DNA of 64,000 nucleotides from contig NZ_WYDQ01000001.1 of NCBI RefSeq assembly GCF_024105635.1, forward strand, positions 2,108,001 to 2,172,000. The letters run 5' to 3'. This DNA is from Oceanicola sp. 502str15. Its GTDB lineage: Bacteria; Pseudomonadota; Alphaproteobacteria; Rhodobacterales; Rhodobacteraceae. The position numbers and the translations under genes were made by a program. Positions 17,200 through 28,553 of the stretch are shown in pieces. Every line of letters begins with the position of its first letter. Position 1 is the first letter of the stretch. A model generated the notes under the pieces. That model had not been told where the DNA came from. It ran no database searches and saw only the letters and a list, made by a program, of their open reading frames with translations.

Positions 17200-17802
17200 T
17201 CAGTTGGCCTTCGGCGCCGTGTCGGGCGCGTCGGGCGAAAGGGCTGCCTGCTCTTCGGGCAGGTCGATTTCGTAGAAGGTATAGCTGAGAGTGATGGAGT
17301 TTGTGAACTTCGCATCGCGGTCGTTCACGATCTCCGGGTCAACATAGAAGCTCACCGGCATCTGCACCCGCTCGCCGGGTTGCAGCACCTGCTCGGTAAA
17401 GCAGAAACAGTCGATCTTGTCGAAGTAGCCGCCCGCGATGAAGGGGGCCACGTTGTAGCTGGCCTGCCCGGCAATGGGGCGGTCGGTCGGGTTGTAGGCC
17501 TCGTAGAAGGCCAGGCCCGTTTCGCCGATCTTCAGCACCATCTTCTGCTGCATCGGCTTGAACTGCCACGGCATGTCGAGGTCGGTGTTGGCATCAAAGC
17601 GCACGGTGATCTCGCGGTCGAGCACCACGTCGCTGCTGCCTTCGGCCACCGAGGTGGTGCCGCCGTAGCCGGTGACCTTGCAGAACCAGTTGTAGAACGG
17701 CACCGCCACCCAGGCCATCGCGCCCATGAAGACCACGACACCGGCGGCATAGAGGGCCACGCGCGCGTTCTTCGGGTTCTGCTGGCGATCGGGATCAGAC
17801 AT
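17200..17802 (-). CDS. ctaG: Cytochrome c oxidase assembly protein CtaG/Cox11
   Basis: Copper chaperone of 200 residues that delivers copper to the CuB site of subunit I. One N-terminal helix (about 15-37) anchors a periplasmic immunoglobulin-like domain with the essential CFCF copper motif (C132, C134). The single Cys41 just after the helix is also conserved in the family. The ATG overlaps the stop of the preceding 64-codon gene by one base (TGATG). The C-terminus is acidic and proline-rich. Confidence 0.96.
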   Translation of the reverse strand: MSDPDRQQNPKNARVALYAAGVVVFMGAMAWVAVPFYNWFCKVTGYGGTTSVAEGSSDVVLDREITVRFDANTDLDMPWQFKPMQQKMVLKIGETGLAFYEAYNPTDRPIAGQASYNVAPFIAGGYFDKIDCFCFTEQVLQPGERVQMPVSFYVDPEIVNDRDAKFTNSITLSYTFYEIDLPEEQAALSPDAPDTAPKAN

Positions 17803-17996
17803 CAGTTGCCCCCTTCCGACGTGGTCATGGCAGGGCGCACCGCGTGGTCGAAGCCTTCCATCGCCGCACCGCCACCACGGGTCACCTTCACGAAGGTCAG
17901 CCCCAGCACGATCACCACGAGCCCGACCAGCGACAGGGCAACCCCGAGGTTGCGGCCCAGCCGGCGCTGGTGAATTTCATGCTCCGCCCGGATCAT
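17802..17996 (-). CDS. Small single-pass membrane protein of the cta cluster
   Basis: A 64-codon gene between ctaB and ctaG, overlapping both: its ATG overlaps the ctaB stop (ATGA) and its stop overlaps the ctaG start (TGATG). The product starts [20 protein letters not shown], has one helix (about 18-37, [20 protein letters not shown]) and a short polar tail. A small ORF at this position is known in the cta operons of Paracoccus and other alphaproteobacteria and is often named as an oxidase assembly protein (CtaF-like); no mechanism is established. Position and overlaps strongly support that it is translated. Confidence 0.8.
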   Translation of the reverse strand: MIRAEHEIHQRRLGRNLGVALSLVGLVVIVLGLTFVKVTRGGGAAMEGFDHAVRPAMTTSEGGN

Positions 17997-18931
17997 GCCG
18001 CGCCTCCGATCAGCCCGAGCGCCCGCAAGGCGGCATCGGCCAGCAACGCCCCGAAGTGCAGCGCGAGATAGATCAGTGACAACTTGAAGAAGCCCTTTTC
18101 GGCCTTGAACCCATCGGCCTGTGCGGCCTCGGTCCCGCGCCGCAGGATGGTCCATGCGCCCTTTGCAAACAACGCGTTCAGCACCAGTGCCGTGGCAATG
18201 TAGACCGGCCCGGCGATCGAGGTGAAGCCGAGCGCCAGCGCCGAGGCGGCCAGCACGAGCGTATAGATGAAGATCTGCCGACGGGTCGCGTCGGGGCCGT
18301 GGGTTACGTGCAGCATGGGCACGCGGGCGTCCTGGTAGTCGGTCTTCATGAACAGGCAGAGCGCCCAAAAGTGCGGCGGCGTCCAGAAGAAGATCAGCGC
18401 AAACATCAGCACCGCCTCGAGGCTCACCGAGCCCGTGGCCGCAACCCAGCCCACCATCGGCGGAAAGGCCCCGGCGGCCCCGCCGATCACGATGTTCTGC
18501 GGCGTCCAGCGCTTGAGCACCATCGTGTAGATGACCGCGTAAAAGAAGATGGTGAAGGCCAGCAGCGCCGCGGCGGCGATGTTGGCGGCAAGGCCGAGCA
18601 TCATAACCGACAGGCCCGACAGCGCCACGCCGAGGCCCAGCGCCTCGCCGGGCTGGATCTTGCCGGAGGGGATCGGGCGCTTCTGCGTGCGGCTCATCAC
18701 CGCGTCGATGTCGGCGTCCCACCACATGTTCAGCGCGCCCGAGGCCCCTGCCCCGATGGCGATGAAGAGGATCGAGGTGAAGGCGATGAACGGGTGCACC
18801 GGCACCGGCGCCACCAGCAGGCCAACCAGCGCCGTGAACACCACGAGCGACATCACCCGCGGCTTCAGCAGGGCCACATAGTCCCCGAAGCCCGGCTCTT
18901 CCGCCTGCTCATATGCATTCACATCGCTCAA
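17993..18931 (-). CDS. ctaB: Protohaem IX farnesyltransferase (haem O synthase)
   Basis: Membrane prenyltransferase of the UbiA superfamily, 312 residues and about nine helices. It transfers farnesyl to haem b to make haem O, the precursor of haem a for the aa3 oxidase. The first aspartate-rich motif is [19 protein letters not shown] (near 95), followed by the conserved IPSGKIQP. The second motif region lies around [13 protein letters not shown]. The start ATG gives [25 protein letters not shown], a normal opening. It is 86 bases downstream of ctaC. Confidence 0.97.
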   Translation of the reverse strand: MSDVNAYEQAEEPGFGDYVALLKPRVMSLVVFTALVGLLVAPVPVHPFIAFTSILFIAIGAGASGALNMWWDADIDAVMSRTQKRPIPSGKIQPGEALGLGVALSGLSVMMLGLAANIAAAALLAFTIFFYAVIYTMVLKRWTPQNIVIGGAAGAFPPMVGWVAATGSVSLEAVLMFALIFFWTPPHFWALCLFMKTDYQDARVPMLHVTHGPDATRRQIFIYTLVLAASALALGFTSIAGPVYIATALVLNALFAKGAWTILRRGTEAAQADGFKAEKGFFKLSLIYLALHFGALLADAALRALGLIGGAA

Positions 18932-19017
18932 GTCGTCTGCCTCCCTAGCGGGCGCTCATCAGGCGGCCCGCGCAGTAGCACATGGCCGGGCCGCCCCTGG
19001 GGCCGCCCGGAGTTGGA

Positions 19018-19881
19018 TCAGTCGGCCGAAGCCACCTTGACCGAAGGCGAAACCCCGGCAAATTCCTCGGTGGCCCGCTCCAGCCATTCGGCATAGGCCT
19101 CCTTGCTCACCACCTTCACGGTGATCGGCATGAAGGCATGGTCCTTGCCGCAAAGCTCGGAGCACTGGCCGAAGTAGACGCCTTCGCGCTCGGCCTTGAA
19201 CCACAGCTCGGCAATCCGGCCCGGCACGGCATCCTGCTTCACGCCGAAGGCGGGCACGGTCCAGGAGTGGATCACGTCGGCGCCGGTGACACGCACCACC
19301 ACCACGGTATCGACCGGAAGCACCAGCGCATTGTCGGTGGCCAGCAGGTACTCGTCTTCCGCGTAGCCGTATTCGGCCAGGTCTTCGCGCGGCAGCATCA
19401 GGCTGTCGAAGGCAATGCCCTCTTCGGGATATTCGTAGCCCCAGTACCACTGGTAGCCCGTCGCCTTGATGGTCAGCTCCGGCTCGGGGATCTCCTGCTG
19501 CTTGAACAGCACCGGCAGCGAGAAGGCGCCGATGAACACGAGGATCACGATGGGCCCCAGCGTCCAGCCGATCTCCAGCGGGGTGTTGTGGGTGAAGTTC
19601 GCCGGCTTCGGGTTCGATTTCTGGTTGAACTTCAGGATGATGATGGCCAGCAGCAGCACCACGAAGAGCGAGATGGCGATGATGATGACGTTGATCATCC
19701 CCTCCAGCCAGTGGATGTCGCGCGCCAGCTCGGTCACGGCGGGCTGCCAGTCGATCCCCTTGGGATGCGGCTTGCCGATGGTTTCGAGCCCCTCGATCCC
19801 GTCCTGGGCGTAGGCGGCAAAGCCGAAAAATGCCGCCATGAGAGCGGTATTTGCGGCAGCAAGGAGCTTGAGAATCTTCAT
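19018..19881 (-). CDS. ctaC: Cytochrome c oxidase subunit II
   Basis: Subunit II of the aa3 oxidase, 287 residues: a signal peptide (ends ...GFAAYAQ), two membrane helices and a periplasmic cupredoxin domain. The CuA site is complete: C240-SEL-C244-GKD-H248 and M251, and the aromatic electron-entry patch [11 protein letters not shown] is present. The ATG at 19881 is preceded by GGGACG and starts the signal peptide; an extension to 19962 is a basic sequence without support. The 162-base gap to tldD should contain the divergent promoters. Confidence 0.97.
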   Translation of the reverse strand: MKILKLLAAANTALMAAFFGFAAYAQDGIEGLETIGKPHPKGIDWQPAVTELARDIHWLEGMINVIIIAISLFVVLLLAIIILKFNQKSNPKPANFTHNTPLEIGWTLGPIVILVFIGAFSLPVLFKQQEIPEPELTIKATGYQWYWGYEYPEEGIAFDSLMLPREDLAEYGYAEDEYLLATDNALVLPVDTVVVVRVTGADVIHSWTVPAFGVKQDAVPGRIAELWFKAEREGVYFGQCSELCGKDHAFMPITVKVVSKEAYAEWLERATEEFAGVSPSVKVASAD

Positions 19882-20043
19882 CGGCACGTCCCTTCGCTTG
19901 TCTGAAGCGCGTCTGCGGGGTGGCCGCTTTGGGCTCACCCGTTGTTCCTTCGCGCGTCTCAAACCATATTACACCAGATCGCTCAAGCGGTTCCAGCGCG
20001 GCAATGTGGCGCGTGGGCCGTGACAACACCGCAAGGAAACCCC

Positions 20044-21462
<1,419 letters not shown>

Positions 21463-21653
21463 GGCCTTTGCATTAACCCCAATGCTCCGATGGTATGGCG
21501 CAATCGGCCTCTGGCTGGTTGCGCCGGGACGGGCGCAAAAAAATAATTCCCGCTGCCGCACGCGCCGCAAGACACTGATAACGCTACATAATTAAAAATT
21601 CATGTCCCGCAACACGAGAAAATTCGCATTTCCGCCCAGATTCTTCCGGCGCG

Positions 21654-21668
21654 TTAATGCCCGGTTAA
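21654..21668 (+). promoter_or_regulatory. CtrA-type site TTAA-N7-TTAA upstream of dprA
   Basis: TTAATGCCCGGTTAA (21654-21668) is an exact TTAA-N7-TTAA full site, the consensus of the alphaproteobacterial response regulator CtrA, 49 bases before the dprA start and continued by CC to give TTAACC. In Rhodobacter capsulatus, CtrA is known to control dprA and competence-like genes used for gene transfer agent uptake. The rest of the 254-base spacer holds a GGCGCAA/TTGCGCC stem at 21497-21525 after tldD but no gene. Confidence 0.6.
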
Positions 21669-21716
21669 CCACTTAAGCCTAGAACTGATCCTGCAAGCAG
21701 ACGGAGCGACGTTGGC

Positions 21717-22856
21717 GTGGAATTGTTTTCTTCCCCACCCCCCCTCGCACCACCCACCTCGGAAGAAGATAAGCTGGCGTGGCTTCGTCTCTTGCGCTCC
21801 CGCCGGGTCGGTCCCACCACATTCTACAGGCTGATGCGCGAGCACGGCGGCGCCGATGCCGCCCTCGCCGCCCTGCCCGCCATCGCCTCCCAGGCCGGCG
21901 TCTCCAACTATGCCCCCTTCCCCCGCGACCTCGCCGCAAGGGAGCTCTCCGCCGGCAAGCGCGCCGGCGCCCGGCTCATCGCGGCCGGTGAGCGCCATTA
22001 TCCCGCCGCCCTGCGCGACATCGCCGATGCGCCGCCCCTGCTCTGGGCACGCGGCGACCTGACCCTCGCCAACCGGCCCACCCTCGCCGTGGTCGGCGCC
22101 CGCAATGCCTCCTCCCTCGGTCGCCGCATGGCCGCCCGGCTCGCGGCGGCGCTCTCCGAGGCGGGGTTTGTCATTGCGTCCGGCCTCGCCCGCGGAGTCG
22201 ATACCGAGGCGCACAGGGCCACCCTCGATGCGGGCACCATCGCCGTGGTCGCTGGAGGGGTCGATGTGACCTACCCGCAGGAGAACGCCGCGCTGATGGC
22301 GCAGATCGCCGAGGGCGGGCTTATCCTTGCCGAGGAGCCGCCGGGCCTTCACCCGCAGGCGCGGCATTTTCCCAAGCGCAACCGCATCATCTCCGGCCTT
22401 GCCCGGGCCGTGGTGGTGGTGGAGGCCGGGGCGCGCTCGGGCAGCCTGATCACCGCGCGCGGCGCGCTCGACCAGGGCCGCGAGGTCATGGCCGTGCCCG
22501 GCCACCCCTTCGATGCCCGCGCCTCGGGCTGCAACCTCCTGATCCGCGACGGGGCCACCCTGATCCGCAGCGCGGAGGATGTGATCGAGGCGCTCGGCCC
22601 CCACGCCTTGCCCCGCGCCCGGCCGCCGCAGCCCGCCCCCGCCGACCTGCCCCGCCCCGCCCCGCGCCCCCGCGCCGAAACCCGCGATCTGCACGCCCGC
22701 ATCCTCGGCCTCATCGGCCCCGCCCCCGTGGCCGAAGACCAGCTCGCCCGCGACCTCTCCCTGCCCGCCCGGCGCGTCTCCGAAGGCCTGCTCTCGCTCG
22801 AACTCGACGGGCAGATCACCCGCCAGCCCGGCGGGCTCGTCATAAAAACTGCGTGA
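21717..22856 (+). CDS. dprA: DNA-processing protein DprA
   Basis: Binds incoming single-stranded DNA and loads RecA during natural transformation or gene transfer agent uptake. The 379-residue protein has an N-terminal SAM-like helix region (25-70), the Rossmann DprA core with VVGARNASSLGRRMA and ASGLARGVDTEAHRA, the TYPQENAALM and FPKRNRIISGL segments, and a C-terminal winged-helix domain (about 315-379). Start GTG at 21717 has a GGAG sequence 11-14 bases upstream. An upstream CtrA-type site suggests cell-cycle or GTA-linked regulation. The linker at 300-318 is proline-rich. Confidence 0.95.
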   Translation: MELFSSPPPLAPPTSEEDKLAWLRLLRSRRVGPTTFYRLMREHGGADAALAALPAIASQAGVSNYAPFPRDLAARELSAGKRAGARLIAAGERHYPAALRDIADAPPLLWARGDLTLANRPTLAVVGARNASSLGRRMAARLAAALSEAGFVIASGLARGVDTEAHRATLDAGTIAVVAGGVDVTYPQENAALMAQIAEGGLILAEEPPGLHPQARHFPKRNRIISGLARAVVVVEAGARSGSLITARGALDQGREVMAVPGHPFDARASGCNLLIRDGATLIRSAEDVIEALGPHALPRARPPQPAPADLPRPAPRPRAETRDLHARILGLIGPAPVAEDQLARDLSLPARRVSEGLLSLELDGQITRQPGGLVIKTA

Positions 22857-23007
22857 TCCCTCCCGGCCCCAACCCCTACGCGCCCACATCATGCGCGCCC
22901 GCGCGAGGCAGCGGAGCGCGGCCGGAATGGCTCCATTGACAACGCACCGACAGCCCCCACATGTTGCGCGCCAATCCGAGTCACCCCCCAGCCCCGAAAG
23001 GCGCCCC

Positions 23008-25617
23008 ATGCCAGTTGTCGTTGTCGAGTCTCCCGCCAAGGCCAAGACAATCAACAAATATCTGGGGTCCGACTATACCGTTCTTGCCTCCTACGGGCAC
23101 GTCCGCGACCTGCCGCCGAAGGATGGCTCGGTCGACCCCGACCATGACTTCGAGATGAAATGGGAGGTGGCGAGCGACAGCAAGAAGCACGTCGCCGCCA
23201 TCGCCAACGCCCTGAAGGACGACAACGCCCTCATCCTCGCAACCGACCCCGACCGCGAGGGCGAGGCGATTTCGTGGCACCTTCAGGAGGCGCTGACCAA
23301 CCGCAAGGCGATCAAGAAGGACACGCCGGTTTCGCGCGTCACCTTCAACGCCATCACCAAGGACGCCGTGCTCGCCGCCATGGCCGCCCCGCGCCAGGTC
23401 GACATGGAGCTGGTCGAGGCCTATCTCGCCCGCCGCGCGCTCGACTATCTCGTCGGCTTCAACCTCTCGCCGGTGCTCTGGCGCAAGCTGCCCGGCGCCA
23501 AGTCGGCGGGCCGTGTGCAATCGGTCTGCCTGCGCCTCATCGTCGAGCGCGAGATGGAGATCGAGGCCTTCCGCGCCCGCGAATACTGGAGCGTCAAGGC
23601 CCTGCTCGACACGCCCCGCGGCCAGACCTACGAAGCCCGGCTCACCGTTCTGGGCGGTCAGAAGCTCGACAAATACGACATCGAGAACGAAACCGCTGCC
23701 GAACTGGCGGTGCAGGCGATCAACTCGCGCGATCTCACCGTCAAATCGGTCGAGGCCAAGCCCAACAGCCGCAACCCCTCGCCGCCCTTCATGACCTCCA
23801 CGCTCCAGCAGGAAGCATCGCGCAAGTTCGGCATGGGCGCGCGCGCCTGCATGGGCACCGCCCAGCGTCTCTACGAGGCCGGGCACATCACCTACATGCG
23901 GACCGACGGCATCGACATGGCCCCCGAGGCGGTGAGCGCCGCGCGCGACGCCATCGGTGATCGTTTCGGCAAGGAATACGTCCCCGGCGAGCCCCGCATC
24001 TACAAGAACAAGGCCAAGAACGCGCAGGAAGCCCACGAGTGCATCCGCCCCACGGACATGACGAGAGACGCCGACAGCCTCTCGCTCGAAGCCGATCAGC
24101 GCAAGCTCTACGACCTGATCTGGAAGCGCACCCTCGCCTCCCAGATGGCCTCCGCCAAGTTCGAGCGCACCACCGTCACCGTCGGTTCCGCCGATGGGCA
24201 GGTCGAGCTGCGGGCGACTGGGCAGGTCGTGCTGTTCGACGGCTTCCTCAAGGTCTACGAAGAGGGCCGCGACGACGAGGTGGTCGATGATGACGACCGC
24301 CGCCTGCCGCAGGTCGCCGAGGGCGAGAAGGCCGGCAAGAAGAGCGTCACCCCCGAGCAGCATTTCACCCAGCCCCCGCCCCGCTACACCGAGGCCACGC
24401 TGGTCAAGCGGATGGAAGAGCTCGGCATCGGCCGCCCCTCCACCTACGCCTCCATCGTCACCACGATTCAAGACCGCGAATACGTCCGCAAGGACAAGAA
24501 CCGCCTGATCCCCGAAGACAAGGGCCGGCTGGTTATTGCCTTTCTGTCCAACTACTTCCGCCGCTACGTGGGCTACGAGTTCACCGCCAAGCTGGAAGAA
24601 GAACTCGACGAGATCTCGGCTGGCGATGCCCAGTGGACCTCGGTGCTCGCCTCCTTCTGGCGCGACTTCAAGGCCGCGATCGAGGAAACCTCCGAGCTGC
24701 GCATCACCGAGGTGCTCGAAAAGATCAACGAGGTGCTCGAACCCCACCTCTTCCCGCCGCTCCCCGAGGGCGGCGATCCGCGCCTCTGCCCCCATTGCGG
24801 CAAGGGCCGGCTCTCCATGCGCACCGCCCGCTCCGGCGGCGCCTTCATCGGCTGTTCCGAATACCCCGAATGCCGCTACACCCGCCCCTTCGGCCCGCCC
24901 GATCCCGAGGCCGAGAAAAGCGCGATCCCGCCCGAGGGCAAACTGCTGGGCGAGGACGCGGGTGACAAGATCTGGGTGATGAAGGGCCGGTTCGGCCCCT
25001 ATGCCCAGCGTGGCGAGCTGACCGAAGACAACAAGAAGCCCCCGCGCCAGTCGATCCCCAAGGAGTGGAAGCCCGAGGAGCTTGACCTGGCCACCGCCGT
25101 CAAGCTGCTGGCCCTGCCCCGCCTGATCGGCACCCACCCCGAGGACGGGGTGAACGTCTGGGCCAACATTGGGCGCTACGGCCCCTACATCAAGCATGCC
25201 GAAAGCACCTCCGATCGGGGCGGCACCAATGCCAACCTCGAAGGGCTCGACGAGGTCTGGGAGGTGGGGATGAACCGCGCCGTCCAGCTTCTGGCCGAAA
25301 AGGTTGCCTCCCGCGGTGCGCGCGGCGCGGCCAAGACACTGCGCGAGCTGGGCGAGCACCCCGAAGCCGGGGGCGTCGTGTCGATCATGGAGGGCAAATA
25401 CGGCCCCTACGTGAAGTGGGACAAGATCAACGCCACCCTGCCCAAGGGCTCGGATCCCGAGCAGTTCACCATGGAGGCCGCCGTCGAACTGATCGCCGAG
25501 AAGGCCGCGCAGAAGGGCAAGAAACGCCCGGCGAAGAAGGCAGCCGCCAAGAAAACAACGGCCAAGAAGCCCGCCGCCAAGAAAGCCCCCGCTAAAAAGG
25601 CAGCGGCCAAGAAATAG
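23008..25617 (+). CDS. topA: DNA topoisomerase I
   Basis: Type IA topoisomerase of 869 residues that relaxes negative supercoils. TOPRIM elements VVVESPAKAKTIN (3-15) and DPDREGEAISWH are intact, and the catalytic tyrosine is Y296 in GHITYMRTDG. One complete four-cysteine zinc ribbon (CPHCGKG...CSEYPEC) lies near 590-620; later repeats have lost their cysteines. The end is a Lys/Ala-rich tail of AKK repeats, likely to bind DNA. The ATG at 23008 follows GAAAGG; frames extending to 22891 are low-complexity. A 792-codon antisense frame over this gene is a shadow. Confidence 0.97.
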   Translation: MPVVVVESPAKAKTINKYLGSDYTVLASYGHVRDLPPKDGSVDPDHDFEMKWEVASDSKKHVAAIANALKDDNALILATDPDREGEAISWHLQEALTNRKAIKKDTPVSRVTFNAITKDAVLAAMAAPRQVDMELVEAYLARRALDYLVGFNLSPVLWRKLPGAKSAGRVQSVCLRLIVEREMEIEAFRAREYWSVKALLDTPRGQTYEARLTVLGGQKLDKYDIENETAAELAVQAINSRDLTVKSVEAKPNSRNPSPPFMTSTLQQEASRKFGMGARACMGTAQRLYEAGHITYMRTDGIDMAPEAVSAARDAIGDRFGKEYVPGEPRIYKNKAKNAQEAHECIRPTDMTRDADSLSLEADQRKLYDLIWKRTLASQMASAKFERTTVTVGSADGQVELRATGQVVLFDGFLKVYEEGRDDEVVDDDDRRLPQVAEGEKAGKKSVTPEQHFTQPPPRYTEATLVKRMEELGIGRPSTYASIVTTIQDREYVRKDKNRLIPEDKGRLVIAFLSNYFRRYVGYEFTAKLEEELDEISAGDAQWTSVLASFWRDFKAAIEETSELRITEVLEKINEVLEPHLFPPLPEGGDPRLCPHCGKGRLSMRTARSGGAFIGCSEYPECRYTRPFGPPDPEAEKSAIPPEGKLLGEDAGDKIWVMKGRFGPYAQRGELTEDNKKPPRQSIPKEWKPEELDLATAVKLLALPRLIGTHPEDGVNVWANIGRYGPYIKHAESTSDRGGTNANLEGLDEVWEVGMNRAVQLLAEKVASRGARGAAKTLRELGEHPEAGGVVSIMEGKYGPYVKWDKINATLPKGSDPEQFTMEAAVELIAEKAAQKGKKRPAKKAAAKKTTAKKPAAKKAPAKKAAAKK

Positions 25618-25703
25618 GCCCTGCCACGGGTTTTCCCCAATCTCGCACCTCTCCTGCCCGAAACGCGCGTTAACCCTGTTTCGGTCAACAGGAGAGGCCC
25701 CAG

Positions 25704-25973
25704 ATGTTCCGCAAAATCTACGACTGTATCAATCCCATGGTCGTCATCCCGATCTGCGGAGTGCTCTACGGTCTGATCCGCGGCGCAGGCGCCTATTTCG
25801 ACAGCGTCAATGCTGGTGACGCGATGACCCCGCCGCAAATTGCAGGCTACATGCTCGGCGCGGTTTTCGTCTGGGGTCTGGCCGGGCTTGCAGTGGGCTG
25901 GGCCTTCCAGTGGCTCGAAAAACGCGGTGCCCGCAGAGAGGCGCGCGCGGGCGAGCCCGAACGGCAGGGCTGA
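25704..25973 (+). CDS. Small membrane protein of unknown function
   Basis: An 89-residue product not recognised as a named family. It has two hydrophobic segments (about 10-30, [20 protein letters not shown], and 45-70, [20 protein letters not shown]) and a basic, charged C-terminus. A good ribosome-binding site (AGGAGAGG) precedes the ATG. A short inverted repeat CCTGTT/AACAGG (25675-25692) partly covers that site. It stands alone between topA and the CoA-transferase genes. Confidence 0.65.
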   Translation: MFRKIYDCINPMVVIPICGVLYGLIRGAGAYFDSVNAGDAMTPPQIAGYMLGAVFVWGLAGLAVGWAFQWLEKRGARREARAGEPERQG

Positions 25974-26065
25974 ACCTCCGGCGCAGGCTGCCGCACCGCA
26001 GCATTTCATTGACTCCTCCCCTCTGCGGCGTGACAACAAGGTCAAGCGCAGGAAGAGGAGTTCCC

Positions 26066-26770
26066 ATGAAAAAGGTCTACGACTCCGCGGCGGAGGCCCT
26101 CGACGGGCTTTTGTTCGACGGAATGTTCATTGCGGCGGGAGGCTTCGGCCTCTGCGGCATCCCCGAGCTGTTGATCGACGCCATCGTCGAGTCGGGCACC
26201 AAGGATCTCACCATCGCATCGAACAACTGCGGCGTCGACGGCTTCGGCCTCGGCAAGCTGCTCGACACCAAGCAGATCAAGAAGATGCTTTCGAGCTATG
26301 TCGGTGAAAACGCTGAATTCATGCGGCAATATCTCTCCGGCGAGCTGGAGCTGGAGTTCAACCCGCAGGGCACGCTGGCCGAGCGGATGCGGGCCGGCGG
26401 CTGCGGCATTCCGGGCTTCTACACCGCCACCGGCGTCGGCACCCAGATTGCCGAGGGCAAGGAGGTCAAGTCCTTCAACGGCAAGGATTACATCCTCGAA
26501 GAGGGCATCTTTGCCGACCTCTCCATCGTCAAGGCCTGGAAGGCCGACGACACCGGCAACCTCGTCTTCCGCAAGACCGCCCGCAACTTCAACCCGCCCG
26601 CCGCGATGTGCGGCAAGACCTGTGTCGTCGAGGTCGAAGAGATCGTGCCGCGCGGCAGCATCGACCCCGATCACATCCACCTGCCCGGCATTTACGTGCA
26701 CCGGATCATTCAGGGCGAGCATGAAAAACGCATCGAACAACGAACCACCCGGAAAAGGGAGGACGCATAA
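26066..26770 (+). CDS. scoA: 3-oxoacid CoA-transferase subunit A
   Basis: Alpha subunit, 234 residues, of a class I CoA-transferase (succinyl-CoA:3-ketoacid or acetate-type) used in ketone-body or short-chain acid metabolism. The glycine-rich [20 protein letters not shown] near 22-41 and [14 protein letters not shown] near 112 are family signatures. A strong AGGAAGAGGAG ribosome-binding site supports the ATG at 26066. The TAA stop overlaps the next ATG (TAATG). The substrate pair cannot be set from sequence alone; similarity in style is closest to SCOT. Confidence 0.92.
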   Translation: MKKVYDSAAEALDGLLFDGMFIAAGGFGLCGIPELLIDAIVESGTKDLTIASNNCGVDGFGLGKLLDTKQIKKMLSSYVGENAEFMRQYLSGELELEFNPQGTLAERMRAGGCGIPGFYTATGVGTQIAEGKEVKSFNGKDYILEEGIFADLSIVKAWKADDTGNLVFRKTARNFNPPAAMCGKTCVVEVEEIVPRGSIDPDHIHLPGIYVHRIIQGEHEKRIEQRTTRKREDA

Positions 26771-27393
26771 TGCCCTGGGATCGCAATCAAATGGCCGCCC
26801 GCGCGGCGGATGAGCTTGAAGACGGCTGGTATGTGAACCTCGGCATCGGCATCCCGACGCTGGTGGCCAACTACGTGGGCGACAAGGACATCACCCTCCA
26901 GTCGGAAAACGGCATGCTCGGCATGGGTCCCTTCCCCTTCGAGGGCGATGAAGACCCTGACCTGATCAACGCCGGCAAGCAGACCATCACCGAACTCAGC
27001 CGCACCTCCTACTTCGACAGCGCCACGAGCTTCGGCATGATCCGGGGCGGCAAGATCGCCGCCGCGATCCTCGGCGCGATGGAAGTGGCCGAGAACGGCG
27101 ACCTCGCCAACTGGATGATCCCCGGCAAGCTCGTGAAGGGCATGGGCGGCGCGATGGACCTCGTGGCCGGTGTCGGCCGGGTCATCGTGGTGATGGACCA
27201 CACCAACAAGCATGGTGACTCCAAGGTGCTGAAATCCTGCACCCTGCCCCTCACCGGCACCGGCGTCGTCAACCGCATCATCACCAACCTCGGCGTGCTC
27301 GACGTGGTCGAAGGCGGGCTGAAGATCGTCGAACTGGCCGATGGCGTCACAGAAGACGAGCTGCGCGCCGCCACCGAGGCCACCATCGTCTAA
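26770..27393 (+). CDS. scoB: 3-oxoacid CoA-transferase subunit B
   Basis: Beta subunit, 207 residues, carrying the catalytic glutamate E46 in the SENGMLGMGPFP motif, which forms the glutamyl-CoA thioester. YVNLGIGIPTLVANY precedes it and GGAMDLVAGVGRVIVVMDH follows, as in SCOT beta chains. It overlaps the alpha-subunit gene by one base, so the subunits should be made in equal amounts. A strong terminator follows. Confidence 0.94.
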   Translation: MPWDRNQMAARAADELEDGWYVNLGIGIPTLVANYVGDKDITLQSENGMLGMGPFPFEGDEDPDLINAGKQTITELSRTSYFDSATSFGMIRGGKIAAAILGAMEVAENGDLANWMIPGKLVKGMGGAMDLVAGVGRVIVVMDHTNKHGDSKVLKSCTLPLTGTGVVNRIITNLGVLDVVEGGLKIVELADGVTEDELRAATEATIV

Positions 27394-27437
27394 CCGCGTT
27401 GGGTGCGCCGTCATGGCGCACTTGCCGCGCCGCACTT

Positions 27438-27466
27438 CGGGCCGCCCCGCACCGGGCGGCCCGTTT
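27438..27466 (+). terminator. Rho-independent terminator after scoB
   Basis: CGGGCCGCCC (27438-27447), six-base loop, GGGCGGCCCG (27454-27463): a perfect 10-bp GC stem followed by TTTCCTTTT. It lies 45 bases after the scoB stop. Confidence 0.8.
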
Positions 27467-27536
27467 CCTTTTCACCGTTGAGAAAACGGAAACAACTTCA
27501 CATTATCGCCCTAATCTGTTGCTACGCGGGCAGGTA

Positions 27537-28553
27537 ATGACAATGGCGACGAGCAGCGAAACTCCCGGCCCCAAAAGGCGCCCCGGACTGCCCCGCGTGG
27601 GGCGGGAGCTGTATTTCGTGCTGCTCCTTCTCGCCCTTTTCGCCCTCGGCTTCCTCGGCCTCGCCCTCGCCGGCGGCTGGGAGGAAAGCTGGCAGCAGGT
27701 CATGCAGCTCTCCGGGCTGCAACTCGCCGGGCTGCTCGCCCTCTCCCTCGTCAACTACCTTTTCCGCGGCCTGCGCTGGCATCTCTTCGCCCGCCGCCTC
27801 GGCCTTGGCCTCAGCGCCCGCGCCAACATCCGCCACTTCCTCGGCGGCTTCGCCATGACGGCCACGCCGGGCCGGGTGGGCGAGCTGGTGCGGATGCGCT
27901 GGATCAGCCGCGAGGCAGGCTGGCCCTTCACCCGCTCCACCCCGCTGGTGCTGGTCGACCGCGCCTCCGACCTCGCCGCCATGGGCCTGATCCTCGCCGT
28001 CGCGCTCTCGCTCTCGACCATGGGCATCAAGGGCGCCGTCACGGTGGCCGCGCTGGCACTTGTCGCCGCCGCCCTCGTCACCCGCCCCGCCCTGCTCTCG
28101 GCCCTCGTCACGCTCTGCTATCGCGCCACCGGATGGCTGCCCCGGCTCTTTGCCCGCATCCGCTCCGCCGCGCGCTCGCTCAAGCAGTTCTCCACCGCGC
28201 CCGTCATCGCAGGCTCGCTCACCCTCGGCCTCGCCGGATGGGTGGCCGAGGGCTATGCCTTCCACCTGCTGCTGATGTGGATGGGCGCCGACATCGGCTT
28301 TTTCTCGGCCGTGGCGATCTTCGTTTTCTCCACCCTCGCGGGCGGACTCACCGGGGCGCCGGGCGGCGTCGGCGGCGCCGAGGCGGCGATGATCGCGCTG
28401 CTCAAGCTCCACGGCATCCCGCTCGAAATCTCGGTGCCCGCCACCGCGATCATCCGCGTCACAACCCTCTGGTTCGCCATCGGACTCGGCCTTCTGGTCT
28501 TTCCCTTCGCCGAGCGGGCCTCCCTGAAAGCGAAAGCCAAGGCAATTTCATGA
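27537..28553 (+). CDS. UPF0104 / lysylphosphatidylglycerol synthase-type membrane protein
   Basis: Polytopic inner-membrane protein of 338 residues with about eight helices. The family segments FRGLRWHLFARRLGL, GGFAMTATPGRVGELVRM and the late GGLTGAPGGVGGAEAAMIALL match the flippase-like domain of the aPHC/MprF superfamily (UPF0104), without the aminoacyltransferase domain. Related proteins are proposed to move lipid-linked groups across membranes. The stop overlaps the next ATG (ATGA), so it is coupled to the DprE1-like gene and may flip its lipid product; that is inference. ATGs at 27537 and 27543 are both possible starts. Confidence 0.85.
   Translation: MTMATSSETPGPKRRPGLPRVGRELYFVLLLLALFALGFLGLALAGGWEESWQQVMQLSGLQLAGLLALSLVNYLFRGLRWHLFARRLGLGLSARANIRHFLGGFAMTATPGRVGELVRMRWISREAGWPFTRSTPLVLVDRASDLAAMGLILAVALSLSTMGIKGAVTVAALALVAAALVTRPALLSALVTLCYRATGWLPRLFARIRSAARSLKQFSTAPVIAGSLTLGLAGWVAEGYAFHLLLMWMGADIGFFSAVAIFVFSTLAGGLTGAPGGVGGAEAAMIALLKLHGIPLEISVPATAIIRVTTLWFAIGLGLLVFPFAERASLKAKAKAIS

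Noticed and set aside
22981..25359. 792-codon open frame antisense to topA
   Set aside because: It mirrors topA codons in high-GC DNA; no domain, start or ribosome-binding site, and topA is certain.
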